Below are positions 17,626 through 25,459 of a stretch of 64,000 nt of DNA, piece by piece; within the stretch, counting starts at the first letter, position 1; each line of letters opens with the position of its first letter. Under the pieces are notes generated by a model, which saw nothing but the letters and a program-made list of their open reading frames with translations, did not search any database and was not told the origin of the DNA. Source of the DNA: Gracilibacillus halotolerans (GTDB taxonomy: Bacteria > Bacillota > Bacilli > Bacillales > Amphibacillaceae). Made by a program: the position numbers and the translations under genes. The stretch is from positions 1 to 64,000 of the forward strand of contig NZ_JACHON010000002.1 in assembly GCF_014206945.1 (NCBI RefSeq), in the 5' to 3' direction.

Positions 17626-18111
17626 TTATGAGGTCTTATTTTGCATAAACCATAGAGTAATCGTTCTCTTTTGTCTGTTTAACTTGAAAAATAGTAAGGA
17701 AAGGTGATAATAAGTATTGGAAGCGATAGTACATAGAAGAAATAACCCAAAGAGGTCCATATTCCAACTGAATGGAATAGATAAAATCACAAGGATAAGG
17801 ATACCAATTACAATACCAGCTATGGAAAAAGAAAGAACGCCATATAAATAATAGACCCATCTAGGATAAATAGGTAATTTAGAAAGTATTTTATCTATAA
17901 GCATAGCGATTGGTAGTCCGAAAAATAGATAGATTGGACCTACATATATAATGGTAATAAGAAAGGATTCCAAAAAAGTAAAGTAATACTCACGAGGTAA
18001 TTGTTGTTGGTAACTAAGGATATAAGTAAGTAAATAGAATAAAATTGCAAACAATATAATAGATAACACCAGTGTTAAAAATCTCCTAATTGTACTCACC
18101 ACACTTTCCAC
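17626..18111 (-). CDS. Uncharacterised four-helix membrane protein
   Basis: A 161-residue protein with four predicted membrane segments (about 10-30, 42-65, 85-112 and 118-142) and no recognisable motif. The start is uncertain: GTG at 18111 is used, but GTG codons four and five residues later follow GGAAAG and are equally possible. It stands alone and faces the adhB operon. I cannot suggest a function. Confidence 0.55.
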   Translation of the reverse strand: MESVVSTIRRFLTLVLSIILFAILFYLLTYILSYQQQLPREYYFTFLESFLITIIYVGPIYLFFGLPIAMLIDKILSKLPIYPRWVYYLYGVLSFSIAGIVIGILILVILSIPFSWNMDLFGLFLLCTIASNTYYHLSLLFFKLNRQKRTITLWFMQNKTS

Positions 18112-18270
18112 ACAGCGAATAGAATCTTGATCAAAAAATTGACGCTAAATTATTCAGTTCGTACATTTCCATTAGAATTATCCTCCGATATATATTTATA
18201 TATGCCTCTTCATTATAACAATATATGAAAACGTAAGAACATAATTCTAATATTTATTTAATATAAAAGC

Positions 18271-18301
18271 TTGACGCTAACGTTACGTCATGGTGTAGAT
18301 T
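18271..18301 (+). promoter_or_regulatory. MerR-type promoter with 19-bp spacer
   Basis: TTGACG (18271-18276) and TAGATT (18296-18301) are separated by 19 bp, longer than normal, as in promoters that MerR proteins activate by twisting DNA. The spacer holds the near-palindrome TGACGC-TAACGTTA-CGTCA. It lies 32 bp before the MerR gene, so autoregulation is likely. Confidence 0.7.
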
Positions 18302-18332
18302 AAAAGTAAGAATAGGAGGAGAGGACTGAATC

Positions 18333-19091
18333 ATGGAAGACAAACATTATAAAACGAAAGCGTTTGCGAAGTTAACTGGTGTCACGGAACGTACGCTTCG
18401 TTACTACGATAAAATTAATCTATTAAAGGTGTCTCGTTTCGATGAACAAGGTCATAGGCTTTATGGTCCGAATGAAATGTATCGAATGCAGAGAATATTA
18501 ACCTTAAAGTACCTAGGATATTCACTTACGGACATTAAGGAGTTATTAACATTAACAAAGAAAGATACATTTCATGACACCTTATTGAGACAAAAAGAAA
18601 TGCTCCAGAAGAAGCAAGAGGAAATAGAATATGTTATCCAAACGATTGAGAGAGTGGAAGCATTAGGAGAAAACAATATTGATCATGACATATTACTAGC
18701 GCTCATACATTCATTTCAACACGAACAATACCATAAAGAGATGTTTTCCAAATATTTCACAGAGACGACAATGCAGCAAGCTTTCCTTGACGATAAGCAA
18801 GACGAGGAGAAACAAGCAATCGAGCAGAAATTTATCAGCTATTTAAAAGAATTAAAGGAATTACAATCAAATGATTATCAACCAGCGGATAAGGAAGTTC
18901 AGCAAATTTTCTCTCATATGTTTGCTGTATTTAACGATATACTTACTCCGCAAGCTTTCGAGGAAATAGCAAATTTTCAAGATGAAGAAAAGCAGAATCT
19001 CATGTTATCGTATTTCTCTCCTGAATTTGAAGCATTTATAGCGCAAGGGTTTGAAATTTATGAAAAAGAAAATGAAGGGGTGATCAAGTGA
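18333..19091 (+). CDS. MerR family transcriptional regulator
   Basis: A 252-residue regulator. The N-terminal MerR winged helix (KAFAKLTGVTERTLRYYDKI) is followed by a coiled-coil dimerisation helix (LRQKEMLQKKQEEIEYVI) and a helical C-terminal domain of about 130 residues that may bind a ligand, as in TipA-like members. No metal-binding cysteines are present, arguing against metal sensing. It overlaps the next gene by 4 bp (GTGA), so the serine hydrolase is probably part of the regulon. An elongated promoter lies upstream. Confidence 0.88.
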   Translation: MEDKHYKTKAFAKLTGVTERTLRYYDKINLLKVSRFDEQGHRLYGPNEMYRMQRILTLKYLGYSLTDIKELLTLTKKDTFHDTLLRQKEMLQKKQEEIEYVIQTIERVEALGENNIDHDILLALIHSFQHEQYHKEMFSKYFTETTMQQAFLDDKQDEEKQAIEQKFISYLKELKELQSNDYQPADKEVQQIFSHMFAVFNDILTPQAFEEIANFQDEEKQNLMLSYFSPEFEAFIAQGFEIYEKENEGVIK

Positions 19092-20197
19092 TTCAGATTC
19101 CACAAGACAAAATAGCACAAGAGCTACGAGGAGCTACAAAACTTAGCTACGCATTGGGGATTGTTACGAGAGAAGGCAAGTTAATCGATGGAGGTATTTA
19201 TGGGGAAGAAAATTCGAAAATCCCAGTCGAAAATCGTTTTTTCGAAATAGGTTCTACAACAAAAACGTTTACGAGCTTATTGTTGGTACAACTAGCGCTA
19301 GAGGGTGTCTTGGATTTAGATGAGCCAATCGTATCCTTTAAACCAGAGTATCGAAATGCACTAACCTATCAAGGAAAGGAAGTAACTTTTCGACATCTAG
19401 CAACTCATACGTCTCGCTTGCCTCGTGAAGACATCAAGGTTATTAGAAAAATAATGAAAGAAGACAAGGAAAACAAGAAGAATGTTTATCATCACTATAC
19501 AAAGGAGCATTTTCATAATTTTTATTTGGAGCACGATCTAAAGAAAGAAATAGGCAAGAAGTGGGGTTACTCAAATATTGGATTTGGTTTATTAGGTAGA
19601 GTGTTAAGTGAAATAGTAGGGATGGATTATGAGGATGCAATTAAAACACATATTTTAAATCCGCTCGACATGCATGATACCTTTGTGACACCAGAGCAGA
19701 GTCAGGTAGAGCGTTATATACAAGCCTACAATAAAAAAGGAGATAAATTCCCTCCATTAGGATTCGGTTCTATACACGGAGCAGGTGCTTTACGAAGTAC
19801 AATATCTGATATGATGATTTACTTAGAGCATCAAATGGGACTACGAGAGAGTAGCTTAACAGAAGCAATAACACGCACACATCAAGACCAAAATGTAGAG
19901 ATTATGAAGAATATGAGAATGGGTCTGAGCTGGTTTATCGAGCAGAAGAAGGAATTGAAATACCCAATTATTCACCATGGGGGCACAACATTCGGCTTTC
20001 ATACTTATTGTGGCTTTATCAAAGAACTTCAAATTGGTGTCATTATGTTTTCTACAATTCAGTTGAAAGCATGGAGAATTATAAAAATGCTATTGAACTT
20101 AGCAAATGGTGTGAATGAAGATGTCGCTTTGTCCGTTTTCAAACAGTATAGTGAAAAGAAAATCTCTTTAACTAATGATATGCGTATGTTATCCTAA
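19088..20197 (+). CDS. Serine hydrolase of the beta-lactamase (class C/AmpC-like) family
   Basis: A 369-residue protein of family PF00144. The catalytic S56-x-x-K59 is in GSTTKT, the second motif Y161-S-N is in WGYSNIGFG, and an HGG motif near residue 299 replaces KTG. Members include esterases, D-aminopeptidases and penicillin-binding-like enzymes; true beta-lactamase activity cannot be assumed. No signal peptide is seen, so it should be cytosolic. It starts with GTG inside the MerR stop codon, after GAAGGGG, which points to coupled expression with that regulator. Confidence 0.85.
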   Translation: MIQIPQDKIAQELRGATKLSYALGIVTREGKLIDGGIYGEENSKIPVENRFFEIGSTTKTFTSLLLVQLALEGVLDLDEPIVSFKPEYRNALTYQGKEVTFRHLATHTSRLPREDIKVIRKIMKEDKENKKNVYHHYTKEHFHNFYLEHDLKKEIGKKWGYSNIGFGLLGRVLSEIVGMDYEDAIKTHILNPLDMHDTFVTPEQSQVERYIQAYNKKGDKFPPLGFGSIHGAGALRSTISDMMIYLEHQMGLRESSLTEAITRTHQDQNVEIMKNMRMGLSWFIEQKKELKYPIIHHGGTTFGFHTYCGFIKELQIGVIMFSTIQLKAWRIIKMLLNLANGVNEDVALSVFKQYSEKKISLTNDMRMLS

Positions 20198-20199
20198 TC

Positions 20200-20246
20200 A
20201 AAAAAGGATGAAACTAATTGATAGGAATAATCGTTTCATCCTTTAG
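20200..20246. terminator. Bidirectional terminator
   Basis: AAAGGATGAAAC (20203-20214) pairs with GTTTCATCCTTT (20233-20244), between convergent genes. Confidence 0.85.
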
Positions 20247-20251
20247 TATTT

Positions 20252-20701
20252 TTAATTGCTGCTTCGTATCGTAAGTTTATTTTGAAGTATTTTCAATTGA
20301 TCCATTAATAGTTGGTATTCATTTAAGTCAATTTGACAAGCTATTACTTCATTTGCGATAGCTTGGTGGATGTCGTCCTTTTGATTGATCGCTTTTTCTT
20401 GAAGACAGATCGCAACTTTTCTTTCATCCGAAATCATTCGTTCTCTTTTAATCCAACCATTTGCTTCCATGCGTTTAATCATCGGTGTTAACGTTCCTGT
20501 ACCTAGATTTAATCGCTCACCTAATTCTTTTAGTGTAATCTCATCTTTTTCCCATAAAGCTAACAGAACTAAGTATTGCGGATAGGTAATACCAAACGAT
20601 TGTAAAACATTCGAATACAATTTGGTGAACTGACTGTTTGTTTCATAAATAGCAAAGCATAATTGATTGTCTAATGTTAAAAAATTCTGCAAGGCTTTCA
20701 T
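20252..20701 (-). CDS. OhrR-type MarR regulator of organic peroxide stress
   Basis: A MarR-family repressor of about 149 residues. LDNQLCFAIYETN places a cysteine at residue 15, as in B. subtilis OhrR, where oxidation of Cys15 by organic hydroperoxides releases DNA. The wing and recognition helix follow (LNLGTGTLTPMIKRME). Further cysteines at about 99 and 122 could act as resolving residues. It lies 4 bp after the glutathione peroxidase gene in the same operon, and a perfect inverted repeat lies before that gene. The ATG at 20701 is 7 nt after AGGA; a GTG at 20704 is an alternative. Confidence 0.85.
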   Translation of the reverse strand: MKALQNFLTLDNQLCFAIYETNSQFTKLYSNVLQSFGITYPQYLVLLALWEKDEITLKELGERLNLGTGTLTPMIKRMEANGWIKRERMISDERKVAICLQEKAINQKDDIHQAIANEVIACQIDLNEYQLLMDQLKILQNKLTIRSSN

Positions 20702-20705
20702 CACC

Positions 20706-21185
20706 TTATCCTAGTTGTTTGACAATGTCTTTTTCTATTTTACTAGGCTTTGTAGTTGGTGCATAACGTTCTACAACTTGACCATTTTTATCGACTAGAA
20801 ATTTAGTAAAGTTCCACTTAATATCACTGGATAAAAGACCACCTTTGGCAGATTTTAAGTGAGTATATAAAGGATGTTCATTCTGACCGTTCACATCAAT
20901 TTTTCCAAACATCGGGAAAGAGACACCATAATTTACTTGGCAAAATTCTGTCGTTTCTTCAATATTATCAAACTCTTGGTTATTAAATTGTCCACATGGG
21001 AATCCTAAAATTTCTAAACCTTGATCTTTATAATTGTCATATAATTCTTGCAGCTCTTTGAATTGATCCGTTAGTCCACACTTGCTCGCTGTGTTCACTA
21101 TAAGTAATGTTTTTCCTTCGAAGTCCTTAAGTAATTGCTCCGAACCATTCGTTTTCTCTACTGTAAAATCATAAACAGTTGTCAT
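20706..21185 (-). CDS. Glutathione peroxidase-type thiol peroxidase
   Basis: About 159 residues, the usual length. The peroxidatic Cys is at residue 36 in NTASKCGLTDQF, and the catalytic Gln and Trp lie in FPCGQFNNQE and KWNFTKFL. Bacterial Cys-type members mostly use thioredoxin or bacillithiol rather than glutathione to reduce hydroperoxides. I start at the ATG at 21185 (MTTVYDFTV), 7 nt after AGGAGG; an upstream in-frame start at 21248 would run through the operator. It forms an operon with ohrR, so it is probably induced by organic peroxides. Confidence 0.9.
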   Translation of the reverse strand: MTTVYDFTVEKTNGSEQLLKDFEGKTLLIVNTASKCGLTDQFKELQELYDNYKDQGLEILGFPCGQFNNQEFDNIEETTEFCQVNYGVSFPMFGKIDVNGQNEHPLYTHLKSAKGGLLSSDIKWNFTKFLVDKNGQVVERYAPTTKPSKIEKDIVKQLG

Positions 21186-21207
21186 CAAGCTACCTCCTAT
21201 AAAATTT

Positions 21208-21236
21208 AATCGTGTATGATTTAATCGTACACGATT
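21208..21236. promoter_or_regulatory. Inverted repeat, probable OhrR operator
   Basis: AATCGTGTA (21208-21216) and its exact complement TACACGATT (21228-21236) flank an 11-nt centre, 23 bp upstream of the peroxidase start. The position and the downstream ohrR gene suggest an OhrR operator. The arms are not the classic OhrR sequence of B. subtilis. Confidence 0.65.
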
Positions 21237-21432
21237 TATATAGAACATACAATGATTGATACCTGCAAAAGTGAAAAAAGATTTTTAGTAACTTATAGCA
21301 TGCTGTAAATAATACCTGAATCCTTTCGTCACAATCAACATGTATGATGTATAATTAACAGACATAAACCTATCCTCTATGAGAATGTTCTAAAAAAGTT
21401 GTAAAAGGGTAAAGATAAATAGGAGTGAGAAC

Positions 21433-21834
21433 ATGGATGAATTGAAAGATATTCGTTGGAAACAAAGATTTGAGAATTTTGAAAAATCCTTTCACCTTTT
21501 AGAAAAATATTCGGGTACGAGTATAACAAACGAATTAGAACGAGCAGGAATTATTCAATTTTATGAGACCACGTTTGAGCTAGCCTGGAAGGTATTAAAG
21601 GATTATTTAGAAGTAGAGGGTTATGTTGTGAAAAGTCCAAGGGAAACCATTAAACAAGCATTTCAGGCTGAGATAATTGAGGATGGACATATCTGGATGG
21701 ACGCACTATCTAAAAGAAATCTAACAGTGCACACATACGACCAAGAACTTGCAGAAAAACTAGTTTTAGAAATACAACAACATTTTCTACCAATACTCAG
21801 ACATTTATATGACAAATTATTAAAGGAAAGATAA
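21433..21834 (+). CDS. HEPN-type toxin (HI0074 family)
   Basis: A 133-residue all-helical protein of the nucleotidyltransferase substrate-binding family. The HEPN ribonuclease motif R-x4-H-x-Y is intact at R95, H100 and Y102 (KRNLTVHTY). In the characterised Shewanella HEPN-MNT pair, the partner antitoxin blocks the RNase by attaching AMP groups to this tyrosine. A GGAGTGAGA binding site precedes the ATG. The stop is 2 bp from the MNT gene. Activity as an RNA-cutting toxin is inferred from the family. Confidence 0.87.
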   Translation: MDELKDIRWKQRFENFEKSFHLLEKYSGTSITNELERAGIIQFYETTFELAWKVLKDYLEVEGYVVKSPRETIKQAFQAEIIEDGHIWMDALSKRNLTVHTYDQELAEKLVLEIQQHFLPILRHLYDKLLKER

Positions 21835-21836
21835 AT

Positions 21837-22169
21837 ATGTTTGGTTTGATTGATAGTGATTTACGTTATATATATAATGCTCTAGCTAAATTCGATGAGA
21901 TAGAGTGTGCGATTATTTTTGGAAGTCGGGCTATGGGGAACTTTAAAAGAGGATCGGATGTAGATATTGCTATAAAAGGTAAAACAGTTACTGCCAACAC
22001 GTTATATAAGTTGTCGGATTTACTAAATGAGGTATACCCTTTACCTTATTTCTTTGATATTGCACACTATGAATCCATCTCTAATCAAAATTTAAAAAAT
22101 CATATCGATATAGAAGGTAAAATCATTTATATGGCTAACTCTGAGAACTATGAAACGTACGGGAAATAA
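21837..22169 (+). CDS. MNT nucleotidyltransferase antitoxin
   Basis: A 110-residue minimal nucleotidyltransferase with the GS-x10-D-x-D motif fully conserved (G29, S30, D41, D43 in FGSRAMGNFKRGSDVDIAI). It would transfer AMP from ATP to the HEPN toxin tyrosine. It follows the toxin gene by 2 bp with AAAGGAAAGAT as binding site, so toxin comes first in the operon. A strong hairpin lies downstream. Family pairing makes the call secure. Confidence 0.88.
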   Translation: MFGLIDSDLRYIYNALAKFDEIECAIIFGSRAMGNFKRGSDVDIAIKGKTVTANTLYKLSDLLNEVYPLPYFFDIAHYESISNQNLKNHIDIEGKIIYMANSENYETYGK

Positions 22170-22257
22170 ATTTTTGTTATTTAATTTAATTGTTTTGTTC
22201 TATTTTCCTTGCTTATAAGTGATAGGGTAAAACCTGTACAAATAATTTGTTTGAAAA

Positions 22258-22306
22258 TCAATCGAAGTCCGATCCTGAATAGGTGGGGACTTCGATTGTT
22301 GTTTTT
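22258..22306. terminator. Bidirectional terminator
   Basis: CAATCGAAGTCC (22259-22270) pairs with GGACTTCGATTG (22287-22298), followed by TTGTTTTT. It serves the HEPN-MNT operon and probably the convergent MFS gene. Confidence 0.88.
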
Positions 22307-22349
22307 GATAGTATAATCTATGACAGCAAAGTGTTTTTTACCAAACCGT

Positions 22350-23585
22350 TTATCCTATCTTCTTTGTTGAAGCAAGATCCGAATCATCTATTTGGAAAAA
22401 TGTTTTAATAAACGCGAAGACAGTTAAAATCGTTGTACTAACCACTATACATAAGATGATGGATAAGGAATATCTATTGATGATAAACCCCATCATTATC
22501 ACTCCAATTAAATAGGAAGAATCGATGATTGGCATCGTTATACTATTGAATATCCCTTGGTCCTCTTTAGAAATTCTTTTTTGAAGAATTGTAAAATAGG
22601 ATACAAAAGCTAACGTTTCAAACACAGATGCTACTATTAAAACGGTTATAACAAAACCGACGTTATCATTAAAATTGATCAGTAAAAGAGTGAATCCTTC
22701 TAGTATACTTACAAGAGCATAAATCTTTGTTAGGGAGATTCTCCTTTGAAGTTTTATGATTATATTTTGACTCAACACTGCTCCTATTAATGCTCCAAAT
22801 CCCTGCGAGGCCAAGAGAAATGAATATATTTGTTCTGATTCTCCAAGTAATTCTGCTAATGAAAGTAAATAAATCCTTAAAGCACCTAGAGTAATGGTAT
22901 AACCGATTGCAGTTATAAATAAGCCTAATAAAAGTTTATCATAGACCAAAAACGTTAAAATCGATTGAAAGATAAATTTGATTTTATTCTTTCTATTATC
23001 CTTTTTATCATGTTTATTTAGTGGAATTGCAAGAAGAGCTAATATAGACGGATAACAAAGTATTGCTGAAATAATAAAGGAATGTTCCACGCTAACGAAC
23101 ATTATAAGTAGTCCTGCAAAAAGAGGACCAATAATTTTTGATAACCTTTGAATCCCTATAATAATAGAATTCCCAGCCACTTCCATTCCTTTTGGTATTA
23201 CATATGCTCTTAATGTTAAGGAACTGGGTGAAGCAATCGCTTGACCAATTCCCAACACAAAGATTAACAACTGAATATGGGATAAATTCGATGTAAAAGG
23301 CAAGAGGGCCAGCACGATAGAATAAAAAAACATGACGAATACATACATTTTATGCGGACCCCATCTTTTAATAAGTGTGGCTGTTAGAGGTCCTAATAAG
23401 ATACTTGGCAACCACTGTAATCCTAAACTAAAAGCTAGTTCTTTACCTATTCCAAAATGCTTATTCAATAATATTGGAGTTAGAGCAGGAATCATCCATG
23501 TATTAATTTGAGTTATTAAATATGCATAAATGTATCTTCTAAATACTTTATCTTTAAAAATAGTATGTTTGTCTTTATTAGACAT
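22350..23585 (-). CDS. MFS transporter (DHA3/macrolide-efflux-like)
   Basis: About 411 residues with 12 membrane helices. The overall pattern (WLPSILLGPLTATLIKRWGPH as motif A-like loop; symmetrical repeats) resembles the MefA/DHA3 group of drug exporters. The ATG at 23585 follows GGGGTGATT; an in-frame GTG at 23597 overlaps that site. The gene stands alone. The substrate is unknown; the DHA3 label is a moderate-confidence guess. Confidence 0.8.
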   Translation of the reverse strand: MSNKDKHTIFKDKVFRRYIYAYLITQINTWMIPALTPILLNKHFGIGKELAFSLGLQWLPSILLGPLTATLIKRWGPHKMYVFVMFFYSIVLALLPFTSNLSHIQLLIFVLGIGQAIASPSSLTLRAYVIPKGMEVAGNSIIIGIQRLSKIIGPLFAGLLIMFVSVEHSFIISAILCYPSILALLAIPLNKHDKKDNRKNKIKFIFQSILTFLVYDKLLLGLFITAIGYTITLGALRIYLLSLAELLGESEQIYSFLLASQGFGALIGAVLSQNIIIKLQRRISLTKIYALVSILEGFTLLLINFNDNVGFVITVLIVASVFETLAFVSYFTILQKRISKEDQGIFNSITMPIIDSSYLIGVIMMGFIINRYSLSIILCIVVSTTILTVFAFIKTFFQIDDSDLASTKKIG

Positions 23586-23597
23586 AATAATAATCAC

Positions 23598-24003
23598 CCC
23601 GAAGATTTTTTAGTTTCTAATCTTCGGTTTCAATACAATGAGACGTACCAAATCTAACACTCCTTGCTTAATTATAAATTTTTCTTGGCATAAAAATAAG
23701 AAAAGGTTTTTCAGTATAACTGCTAATCTTCTATGAAGTCCGATTCTCTATTCTATTCGACATTAGTGAAGCTAATCCTTTAATTTTTATACCGGGGATA
23801 CACGTACAGGGTTATGAAAAAATTAAAAAAGTATGAATACATAAACTAAGGTAAAAAAGAATATAGTAGATAGGACTAGCTTGTTTAAAATGAGAAATTT
23901 AGTGTAATGGATAAAAAGGACAAGTCTCTGACTTTCGCGCCAATTGAAGTGAAAGCAAAAGAAGAACTTTCGGTGGTATAATAGATATAAAGTATAAGGG
24001 TAG
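23598..24003. promoter_or_regulatory. Intergenic region with extended -10 promoter
   Basis: This 0.4-kb AT-rich gap has no supported gene. An extended -10 element, TGGTATAAT, lies at 23974-23982 and is a good SigA promoter candidate for the following YbaN-like gene. Nothing else was recognised. Confidence 0.5.
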
Positions 24004-24426
24004 GTGATTCCTATAAAAAATCTAGGACGTATTCTTTTAATCATAACAGGGTTCGTATCTTTTGGAATAGGTGTTGCTGGAGTCATACTTCCTGTACTAC
24101 CTGGGGGACCATTTTTCTTATTTGCAGCATATTGCTTTGGGAAGAGTTCAGAGCGAGTAGAGAACTGGTTCAAGAGCACAACCTTTTATAAAGATTATGT
24201 AGTTCGAATAAAAGAAAACACGGGGATGACACTGCGTGAGAAAATTAGGATTAATGTGATAGCAGATGCTTTTATTATTTTTTCTGTTATTTATGTAGAT
24301 TTTATATTTGTAAAAGTTATTATTATTATTTTAGGACTCATTAAGCATTATTACTTTATCAAAGTTATTCCAACGTTGACACCAAAAGAAGCTAAACATG
24401 TTAGAGAATCTTTAAGAAATCGGTAA
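24004..24426 (+). CDS. YbaN/DUF454 family membrane protein
   Basis: About 137-140 residues of the DUF454 family: two hydrophobic segments at the N terminus around LPVLPGGPFFLFAAYCFGKSS, then a basic loop (MTLREKIRI) and two more helices. Function is unknown in all members. The start is unclear. GTG at 24004 is only 3 nt after AAGGG, whereas an ATA at 24013 lies 6 nt after AGGTG and would give a start (IKNLGRIL) like that of relatives, which begin with MK. The gene is monocistronic. Confidence 0.75.
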   Translation: MIPIKNLGRILLIITGFVSFGIGVAGVILPVLPGGPFFLFAAYCFGKSSERVENWFKSTTFYKDYVVRIKENTGMTLREKIRINVIADAFIIFSVIYVDFIFVKVIIIILGLIKHYYFIKVIPTLTPKEAKHVRESLRNR

Positions 24427-24446
24427 TCCATAGAATTAATTATAGA

Positions 24447-24665
24447 CTGGGACAGAAGTAATTTACATAATACAAAATCCGAATATTATACTAAAGCCAA
24501 GTCAAAATACTTCGCTTTCCGCAGGCAACTCCTCAACTAATTACAAAAGTTATTTAAAAACTTTTGTTTGTGAGTGTTCGGCGAATAACGCAACATCCTG
24601 TTGCAACGCCGAACTGAATTACATCCTGTAATCCCTCGGCTGTTGCTTTTCCTGCAGGAGTCTTG
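24447..24665. repeat. Bacillaceae intergenic repeat, left copy
   Basis: It begins CTGGGACAGAA (24447-24457), contains the ACTTCGCTTTCCGCAGGC block (from 24509) and ends at CCTGCAGGAGTC. The same blocks recur in inverse orientation at 25268-25450. The 21 bp from 24509 are perfectly complementary to 25340-25360. This copy also holds three nested hairpins absent from the other copy. Confidence 0.85.
24576..24632. repeat. Nested hairpins with a shared ATCCT loop
   Basis: GTTCGGCG (24576-24583) pairs with CGCCGAAC (24607-24614), enclosing GCAAC-ATCCT-GTTGC (24590-24604). Next to it is ATTAC-ATCCT-GTAAT (24618-24632). The two small hairpins have different stems but the same 5-nt loop. Confidence 0.8.
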
Positions 24666-24830
24666 TATTTTGACTTGGCTATTTATATCATCTCCATGAT
24701 TTGGTTGGACTTTCTTGCTATTTTTTGTGCTCGGCCTCTTTTCTCTGCGGCTGAAAGCCTCTTTTACTGGCCTCGTCCTGAAGGGACCACCGAATGGTTC
24801 TCCCTCTTGCACCACATTTACTCACTGATT

Positions 24831-25200
24831 CTAAAAGAATCCCTTATTGTATAGTGTTTTTTGCCCTGTAAACGGATCAAGCTCTTCAAATATTGTTAAT
24901 TAGTCCGTCATGTAATCTCCTTTTAGCTAATTCCTAATATATTCAAGTATTTTCTTTTTATTTCTACCTACTGTATCTACTTAGAAACCACAGCAACAAA
25001 ACTTGCGATTTCCGTATTTATAATTAAGATTGGCGTGATGATCAAATATCATCAAACTACTTTTCCTTTTTAAATATCACATAAATTTAAATACGCTTAA
25101 TTTCCGTGGGATACTCACTAACACGTGTATATGATTCCTACATGCGTTTGCCTCATGTATAGTGCTTTGCGTTCACATAAATCGAGAGGCGGGGAAATAA
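24831..25200 (-). pseudogene. Decayed IS200/IS605-type TnpA transposase
   Basis: Reading the minus strand from about 25180 gives LCERK, then (after a one-base shift) NHIHVLVSIPRKLSVFKF, then after a TGA YLKRKSSLMIFDHHANLNYKYGN, and later VDTVGRNKKKILEYIRN and LDPFTGQK. These are the conserved blocks of IS200 TnpA, including the HIH metal motif. There are in-frame stops at 25077-25079, 24981-24983, 24927-24929 and 24900-24902, and the first third is unrecognisable. The insertion is dead and old. It sits exactly between two inverted copies of an intergenic repeat. Confidence 0.85.
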
Positions 25201-25267
25201 CTAAACTTACAATATTAAAGGCGAACAATTAAAAAATGAAATATAAATTACGCAGCAAAAACACGTA

Positions 25268-25453
25268 GACTCCTGCAGGAAAGCAACAGCTGAAAATCCA
25301 TTACAAAAGTTCAATTGAACTTTTGTAATTAGTTGAAGCGTTGCCTGCGGAAAGCGAAGTGTTTTAGCGAAGTAATTATAAAAAGCATATAAACATAACT
25401 GATTCAACGGATCGTTCGGTTTGTAGTATGATTAAATAATTCTGTCCCAGCCT
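25268..25453. repeat. Bacillaceae intergenic repeat, right inverted copy
   Basis: It begins GACTCCTGCAGGAAAGCAAC, contains the perfect palindrome AAAAGTTCAATTGAACTTTT, then GTTGCCTGCGGAAAGCGAAG (25340-25359), and ends TTCTGTCCCAG (25440-25450). It is an inverse copy of 24447-24665, so the two enclose the transposase remnant. Confidence 0.85.
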
Positions 25454-25459
25454 CGTTGA

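Noticed and set aside
19088-20197. True beta-lactamase resistance gene
   Set aside because: SxxK and YxN are present, but there is no signal peptide and the family has many non-lactamase members, so only the fold is claimed.
24537-24815. 92-codon minus-strand frame in the repeat region
   Set aside because: Its sequence is Arg/Ser-rich, it spans the repeat hairpins, and it lies just past the transposase remnant; it is not a credible protein.
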